DNA of 5,980 nt, taken from assembly GCA_937901485.1 (NCBI GenBank), contig CALGTT010000443.1, positions 1 to 5,980 of the forward strand, read 5' to 3'. Both the position numbers and the translations under genes were made by a program. The notes beneath the pieces are model-generated. The model made no database searches. It was given only the letters and a program-made list of their open reading frames with translations, and had not been told where the DNA came from. This document shows positions 5,921 through 5,980 of the stretch, one piece after another. The stretch's first letter is position 1, and every line of letters begins with the position of its first letter. This DNA is from an uncultured Ruminococcus sp. GTDB lineage: Bacteria > Bacillota > Clostridia > Oscillospirales > Ruminococcaceae.

Positions 5921-5970
5921 CGATTCTCATAACCCGAAGGTCGTCGGTTCAAATCCGGCTCCCGCAACCA
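5921..5970. other. Probable att site of an element integrated in tRNA-fMet
   Basis: Identity to tRNA-fMet begins exactly at the 7-nt anticodon loop (5926-5932) and runs through the CCA end. This is the usual direct repeat left when a tyrosine recombinase integrates an element into the 3' half of a tRNA gene. With the fragment reading +, the element should lie to the left and flanking chromosome to the right of 5970. The anticodon loop would be the strand-exchange overlap. No integrase gene is in the window, so this remains an inference. Confidence 0.65.
5926..5970 (+). tRNA. Partial initiator tRNA-fMet(CAT), 3' half only
   Basis: The 45 bases correspond to tRNA positions 32-76: anticodon loop CTCATAA with anticodon CAT (5928-5930), stem CCCGA, variable loop AGGTC, T-arm GTCGG-TTCAAAT-CCGGC, then TCCCGCA, discriminator A and CCA. 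The base A in the position-72 place (5966) and the whole pattern match bacterial initiator tRNA. The upstream bases (5921-5925, CGATT) cannot pair with the anticodon stem, and no D-arm or 5' acceptor strand is present. It is therefore not a functional tRNA gene. Confidence 0.9.
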
Positions 5971-5980
5971 CAGAAACCCC

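Noticed and set aside
5890..5970. Complete tRNA gene at the right edge
   Set aside because: The bases before 5926 do not form the 5' acceptor strand, D-arm or 5' anticodon stem of a tRNA.

Overview
The window looks like accessory DNA from a Gram-positive gut or rumen anaerobe, most plausibly a Ruminococcus-like member of the Oscillospiraceae. The reasons are type I dockerin modules, BspA-type leucine-rich repeats, long Thr/Ser-rich linkers in a secreted protein, sigma-A promoters with TTGACA and extended -10 boxes, a GGAG ribosome site and moderate GC content. Genus-level assignment is inference.

Layout, all on the + strand. Positions 2-412 hold the 3' end of a BspA-like LRR_5 gene that begins outside the window. 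It is closed by a strong intrinsic terminator (425-461). A strong promoter (473-501) then starts a separate transcription unit for one very large secreted gene (554-5419, 1621 aa from a GTG start). Its modules in order are: signal peptide, cohesin-like beta domain, LRR_5 repeats, Thr linker, papain-like domain A, Thr/Pro linker, internal dockerin, very long Thr/Ser linker, papain-like domain B, uncharacterised C-terminal region with an EF-hand-like loop, and C-terminal dockerin. Domains A and B are clearly duplicates. B keeps the Cys/His/Asp set expected of a papain-fold peptidase, while A has proline in place of the cysteine. The protein can be read as a cell-surface or cellulosome-associated component with adhesion or recognition modules, one candidate active peptidase, one pseudo-peptidase and two non-identical dockerins.

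Downstream of the gene are a terminator (5459-5495), a gene-poor stretch, a second promoter (5716-5744) very similar to the first and pointing out of the region, a cluster of TACCCTTA repeats (5795-5885), and finally the 3' half of an initiator tRNA-fMet (5926-5970) without its 5' half. The tRNA identity starts exactly at the anticodon loop. This is the arrangement expected at the distal end of an element integrated into tRNA-fMet by a tyrosine recombinase, with the repeats as candidate integrase arm sites. If so, the two surface-protein genes lie inside, or are cargo of, a genomic island whose intact tRNA and probably its integrase lie to the left of the window.

No complete RNA gene, IS element or CRISPR array was seen.
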